Origin: Asterionellopsis glacialis
Lineage: Eukaryota > Bacillariophyta > Plagiogrammaphyceae > Rhaphoneidales > Asterionellopsidaceae
Direction: 5' to 3'
Assembly: GCA_014885115.2 (NCBI GenBank)
Contig: WKLE02002989.1
Coordinates: forward strand, 2,128-13,510
DNA: 11,383 nt
In this document: positions 7,804 to 11,383 of the stretch, piece by piece
Layout of the letters: every line of letters starts with the position of its first letter
Numbering within the stretch: position 1 is the first letter of the stretch
Notes under the pieces: model-generated
Databases searched by the model: none
What the model was told of the DNA's origin: nothing
Seen by the model: only the letters and a program-made list of their open reading frames with translations
Position numbers and translations under genes: made by a program

Positions 7804-8135
7804 AATCTTTGACTAGGCATTTTTAGTAGTCCATCATACATCCAACTTTACTGACAATATAAAGATTTCCATATTCAAGTTGAAATTAAAGCCACCTGCT
7901 GTTTGATCAATCAATAGTAAATAATAATACTGTGTCCTTCCAAAAACAGGGACACATGTGGAGTCATCTTGAGTCTCCCCTGCAGTGCAGTTTTGATGTA
8001 AAACTCACTGTTCTTTTTCTTGTAGGAATTGTTGTAGAGTATTTGTTTTATAAATATGATAGTAGTACTGAAATTTTATGCTTATGGAATCAATAATAAA
8101 TTCTTATATGATTGGGATTGTTTAATAGAGAGTGT
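7804..8135. other. Non-coding stretch
   Basis: AT-rich, with no convincing gene. A weak frame at 8056-8268 runs into the next structured segment and has no domain. Confidence 0.4.
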
Positions 8136-8218
8136 ACCAAACTGCGCAAATGAATTTTGGGAGTGGCACAGTTTGGAGTACCAATTTATGATGGTCTGTG
8201 CAGTTTGGTCAGGCCTGA
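8136..8218 (+). other. Inverted repeat with a competing third arm
   Basis: ACCAAACTGCGCA (8136-8148) pairs with TGTGCAGTTTGGT (8197-8209) over 13 bp with one G-U pair. A third segment, GCACAGTTTGGA (8166-8177), repeats the right arm and could pair with the same left arm, so two folds compete. The palindrome TCAGGCCTGA (8209-8218) abuts the right arm. Flanking AATAGAGAGTG (8124-8134) and CACTCTATT (8230-8238) could extend the arms imperfectly. Confidence 0.5.
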
Positions 8219-8261
8219 ATTTTTGCAGCACTCTATTATTATGTACAGATATGACCAAGGA

Positions 8262-8350
8262 GGTATAAATTAAAGAGGAGGTGAAACTCTGTAGAACCTG
8301 CCTGTAGAAATTTGGAGGAACAACACACATTTTTTAGAAATAGCTCTTAT
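8262..8350 (+). repeat. Inverted repeat pair 2, plus copy (IR2-F)
   Basis: Shares an ordered set of blocks with the reverse complement of 8959-9038: TATAAATT, AGGAGGTGAAACT, TTTGGA, ACAACACA, and TTTTTAGAAAT followed by GCT and AT. Gaps between blocks differ by lengths that are not multiples of three, so conserved coding is unlikely. Confidence 0.75.
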
Positions 8351-8958
8351 AGAGCCAGTACTAGAACTCTCATCACATAAATTCACATATATTCAAGTTC
8401 TTGGGTTTCTTCTTTTCTCACTCCAACATGTTTTACAAAAAAATGCAGGCCACCTGTGTAATGCAGCAGCTAAAGTATCTTCATCAGCTATTCAAGATCA
8501 CTGCATGAGCTTCAAACTTTTTGGTTTATTGTTATGTGTTCACATGCTACAGCTTAAAATTTAATTTTTATTAGGTTTGATTTATTCTTTGCCCCTCTTT
8601 TTAGTATGATGTAAATAAAGATGATGAATGATGAGTAAGTCAAATTGATAGTTTAAAAATAGATAAGTTTGTGATTATAGTGTTCATTATTTACTTACAA
8701 AATAGATTGGTGTGTATTGTTGGATATTCATGAAATTCAAACCTTTGGTCCTTACAGGATTGCATAAAAATTTGAACTCCATTGCTGACAATGACAACAT
8801 TCTTATTGCCACTATCAGGTTCTAGCTGTTCACCAATTCTTACCTGAAGGTCTTCCCAATGGTGATATAACAATGGTAGGAGCAAGATAACAAGTTGGTG
8901 TTGGTGCTGAGAAAGCAACAGCAGTGGTTGCTTCTGATGATTCAAAAAGAGGAAAACC
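8351..8958. other. Stretch between the IR2 copies, no gene called
   Basis: No supported gene. A minus-strand frame (8691-8969) has a Leu/Gln/His-rich start and no domain. Read on the minus strand, a pyrimidine-rich tract ending in CAG (about 8935-8955) and a CAG|GTAAGA (about 8842-8850) look like splice signals around a ~90-bp segment, but no exon chain can be built. Confidence 0.35.
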
Positions 8959-9038
8959 ATACCAGCCATTTCTAAAAAGGATGTGTTGTCTGTCCAAAGT
9001 TGGCTGGTAGCAGTTTCACCTCCTTTGAATTTATAGGT
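8959..9038 (-). repeat. Inverted repeat pair 2, minus copy (IR2-R)
   Basis: Reverse-complement partner of 8262-8350, with the same ordered blocks and slightly shorter spacers. The copies are ~600 bp apart and face each other, like the ends of a small element or two insertions of one family. Confidence 0.75.
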
Positions 9039-9566
9039 CCTAGAGAGGACTACCTCTTTGGGGATGACCTATTTAGACTCCTCTGTCCTGCAATTTTTTT
9101 TTTTTTTCCAACTGACTTTTCTTCAGCCCACAGATTCGACTTTCAACATAACTCTAACTTTAAGGAACTTCAAAGCGCGCCAAAACTCTGACCTCGCAGA
9201 TCGTTCTGGGTCCCTCCGACATGGCGTTTTTCTTCTTTGGTTCACAGTCAGTAAAACACAGCTATTCAAACAGCATCGGGGTGTGTATGTGTTGATGTCT
9301 GAAAACAAGGTACCGCAAGCCTCATTACTTCTACAAAGACATCATCGGCATCGCAAGTAGGAGCAATTGCGAGATAGAACCTTGAAATCGCATTGGCATC
9401 CATATATTAATCAAGAAATTGCTCTCCAACAACAACAACAAGATAAGGGGAGAAAGAATCATTTATTTTGGCACACGTACATTATAATTATTAAAAGTGT
9501 TTTTTACTGCACTGCACACTCGGCTTGGGTGGTTGAAAAGATTCGAAAGAAAGAGACAGCGAAACG
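9039..9566 (+). promoter_or_regulatory. Probable promoter and leader region of gene 2
   Basis: Composition changes at about 9160, becoming less AT-rich towards gene 2. The region holds a 14-T run (9094-9107), the E2F-type site (9177-9184), a CAA repeat (about 9427-9441) and TATA-like AT stretches near 9400 and 9482. Open frames here (9000-9360 and 9367-9666) have no domains; the last overlaps gene 2 in another frame. The transcription start cannot be placed. Confidence 0.4.
9177..9185 (-). promoter_or_regulatory. E2F-type site, TTTTGGCGC on minus strand
   Basis: The plus strand reads GCGCCAAAA within GCGCGCCAAAA, a perfect match to the E2F/DP consensus TTTssCGC. It is about 380 bp upstream of the gene 2 ATG, in an otherwise AT-rich region. 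E2F sites control S-phase genes in many eukaryotes, which would fit a telomere or replication protein. Binding is inferred only. Confidence 0.4.
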
Positions 9567-11383
9567 ATGGAAAATGGGAATGAAGGTAAACAAGTTGGTA
9601 CCGATGGAAACTACATCATCAGTCATGGGGTGGAACGGGAAAAGAATGTATCAGTTGCCGCAATGATTTCTCCTACTTCCACGAGTAAACCTGTTAGAAA
9701 TAAATCGGTCTTCAATCCATATGCAGCAGCAGCAAATAAAAGAAAGGCAGCTAAAAAAAAGGAAGCTGTTGCTGCTGGGACACAAACCATAGCAACCACA
9801 CAACCGAAAACAGTAAGTACAACACAATCTACAAAAAATGGCAAACAATTACCGGAGGCATCCAACTCAACAATAGCAACAACGATCACATCAAAGGAAA
9901 GTACATCAGCTTCTTGTCAGGAAACAACATCGACTTATAAAACCACTGTTGATATTACTTCTAAAGGAGATCAAGATGATATCGATAATACTTGTACAGT
10001 GGTCTGTCAGCAGCAAACGCCCATTCAATCTTTTGGGTCTAATACAGGACCATTTTCGTCACATGCAGCAGAAACACCACCAAAATCAGAGGAGTTGTTC
10101 AAGTCAACTGTGGTGGCAGCAGATGAAGTAATACCGTCAAATAGTCAGCATATGAACAGCCAAAGGGGACAACACCGCCAACAACAAAAACGAAAGCAAC
10201 GAAATCATGGATGGGGAAATGTACCACCATGGGAACGATTACCATCTAAGAATGTTACCTTTGGACCAGCAGAAATATTATCAGTATTAGAACTGCGTGA
10301 AAATTATTCTCTATATTCAGATCGTTCTGTTCGTATTACAGGAGTTTTACTTCATCGATATGTTACTCAAGGTTCTGACAATGATACGAATATGGACAAA
10401 CATGACAGCGGCGGTGGCCACAACAGCGATGCAGATAGTACTAGAATTGCTTTTATTCTTGGTGATCCATTAGAATTATCACGAATTCCAAAAATCAAGA
10501 AATATCCCTATACTAGTACGACTACGTCTACAAACACTTCCAAAAGTTTGAACCTTATGAGACCGTTGCAATCAGCATCATCAGCAACAAGTAGTAAAAG
10601 TGGTCTTGGAAGTAATGTCAAAACACCCTTGATAGGGAAACGCAAACCTATATTAGGAGGTGGAGGAAGACCGTCATCTATACTGATATCAAAAACTAAT
10701 GATAATCGAGGTGTTAGGGGAGGAGGATTACTCAAGTCCCGATCCGCAACAACAACAATTGCGAATGATAACAACAAGAATAATAATAACCACCATCAAC
10801 AGCCACGTGTCGTATTGAAAAAGAAAACAACAGCATCCACAATCTCCTCCAACAGTACCAAGAAATTATTATTGGGACGTAAACGTCCACTTTCTTCCAT
10901 CACTTCTACATCTTCATCGTCATCTGCAACAACATCACTAAATAAACCCAGTGCTCCCACTACTAAAAGCACAGTATCACCGTTGGACACTATTGTTTCG
11001 ACATTATTGAATAAACCATCCATTCTTATTTTGATCCATCCCTCTCATGTTCATACAATGGATTGTAATGTTGGTGATTTAGTCATGGTTATGGGAGAAG
11101 TAGCAGCATGGTCAACAACAACAGCAGCATCACTTGCGGATATACCTTCTTGTCTAAATCCACTTTTTCAAAAATGGTCATCTGTGTCATTGGAGCATGA
11201 ACTTGAAAAGAAAAGGAAAGTTGTCAGAAAACAATCTACAACAATAACTACCACCAATGTGGACGAAGAGTCACGAGTTACCATACCTTCATCACCATCA
11301 GTACTAGAATCGTCAAAAACAAACATCAAAGATGCTCCAGCATCAGCTTCATTATCAGAAAAGGTCAAAGAGAAAGATTGTGA
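9567..11383 (+). CDS. OB-fold protein, candidate TEN1-like CST subunit (3' partial)
   Basis: The frame stays open from the first ATG after an in-frame TGA (9534-9536) to the window edge: 605 full codons, stop missing. Residues 1-230 are low-complexity, with FNPY at 49-52, a likely nuclear-localisation cluster (KRKAAKKK, 58-65) and a Q/R/K-rich patch (199-212). Then come an ELRENYSLYSDRSVRITGVLLHRY strand region (near 242-265; first strand SVRITGVLLHRY), TRIAFILGD (292-300) and, after about 180 inserted residues, PSILILIHPSHV (484-495) and VGDLVMVMGEV (502-512). This order, especially the final GxLxxVxGEV strand, matches the small OB fold of TEN1, which with CTC1 and STN1 forms the CST complex that binds telomeric single strands and aids lagging-strand fill-in. 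TEN1 is normally about 120 residues, so this is greatly enlarged. The insertion (305-483) is S/T/N/K-rich and carries two similar motifs (LIGKRKPIL, LLLGRKRPL). RPA3 or another OB protein remains possible. The OB fold is fairly sure; TEN1 identity is an inference. Confidence 0.75.
   Translation, partial: MENGNEGKQVGTDGNYIISHGVEREKNVSVAAMISPTSTSKPVRNKSVFNPYAAAANKRKAAKKKEAVAAGTQTIATTQPKTVSTTQSTKNGKQLPEASNSTIATTITSKESTSASCQETTSTYKTTVDITSKGDQDDIDNTCTVVCQQQTPIQSFGSNTGPFSSHAAETPPKSEELFKSTVVAADEVIPSNSQHMNSQRGQHRQQQKRKQRNHGWGNVPPWERLPSKNVTFGPAEILSVLELRENYSLYSDRSVRITGVLLHRYVTQGSDNDTNMDKHDSGGGHNSDADSTRIAFILGDPLELSRIPKIKKYPYTSTTTSTNTSKSLNLMRPLQSASSATSSKSGLGSNVKTPLIGKRKPILGGGGRPSSILISKTNDNRGVRGGGLLKSRSATTTIANDNNKNNNNHHQQPRVVLKKKTTASTISSNSTKKLLLGRKRPLSSITSTSSSSSATTSLNKPSAPTTKSTVSPLDTIVSTLLNKPSILILIHPSHVHTMDCNVGDLVMVMGEVAAWSTTTAASLADIPSCLNPLFQKWSSVSLEHELEKKRKVVRKQSTTITTTNVDEESRVTIPSSPSVLESSKTNIKDAPASASLSEKVKEKDC

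Noticed and set aside
8790..9036. Minus-strand frame with splice-like signals and a protein-like translation
   Set aside because: It overlaps IR2-R, whose partner copy has frame-breaking length differences. There is no start codon and no domain.
9094..9107. T14 run as the poly(A) tail of a minus-strand retrocopy
   Set aside because: No minus-strand coding remnant or target-site duplication was found beside it, and homopolymer runs are common in this window.
9000..9666. Plus-strand open frames at 9000-9360 and 9367-9666
   Set aside because: No domains. The second overlaps the start of the well-supported long frame at 9567 in a different frame.
9623..11368. Minus-strand open frames within gene 2
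   Set aside because: They are shadows of the long plus-strand frame, with translations rich in V, L and D as expected from antisense of ACA/CAA/TCA codons.

Overview
The window looks like nuclear DNA of a diatom or closely related stramenopile. It is AT-rich and gene-sparse, with homopolymer runs, short degenerate repeats and genes starting at ATG. The clearest taxonomic clue is the protein at 1679-2578. Its central block (FREY, DNPSV.GPPLGIGW, then a K-x-Q-R-R-K-T helix) resembles an abundant, uncharacterised family I associate with diatom proteomes. The species cannot be named from this window. No rRNA, tRNA, CRISPR array, bacterial-style operon or intact transposase was recognised.

Layout. 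Positions 1-1140 are repeat-rich non-coding DNA: a TGTCAT microsatellite, a 70-bp-class duplication, and many copies of the near-palindrome GTACCAGGTAC. A potential three-way-junction fold follows at 1143-1208. Gene 1 (1679-2578, +, 299 aa) is complete. About 7 kb without a convincing gene then runs from 2579 to 9566. It is rich in inverted and direct repeats: a nested 116-nt stem structure (2903-3018), a 14-bp perfect palindrome (3612-3625), a ~340-bp-spaced degenerate duplication (4011-4450), a cluster of hairpins (5652-6236), a 66-bp-period tandem duplication (5853-5969), an 18-bp stem-loop (7757-7803), and inverted repeat pairs.

The most striking repeat is an inverted pair near 684-808 and 6952-7044. 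It includes 29 identical bases and brackets gene 1 in a ~6.3-kb interval. A second inverted pair (8262-8350 and 8959-9038) lies further right.

Gene 2 (9567 to the window end, +, at least 605 codons, 3' end missing) encodes a long, disordered, S/T/N/Q/K-rich protein. Its folded part reads like an OB fold similar to TEN1, the small subunit of the CST telomere-capping complex. The OB fold is split by about 180 residues of low-complexity basic sequence. A perfect E2F-type site (9177-9184) lies ~380 bp upstream, which would suit an S-phase gene.

The two genes have no evident functional link: one is a lineage-specific protein of unknown role, the other a candidate telomere or replication factor. 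The best leads are the divergent TEN1-like protein with its large insertion and the inverted-repeat-bracketed interval around gene 1.
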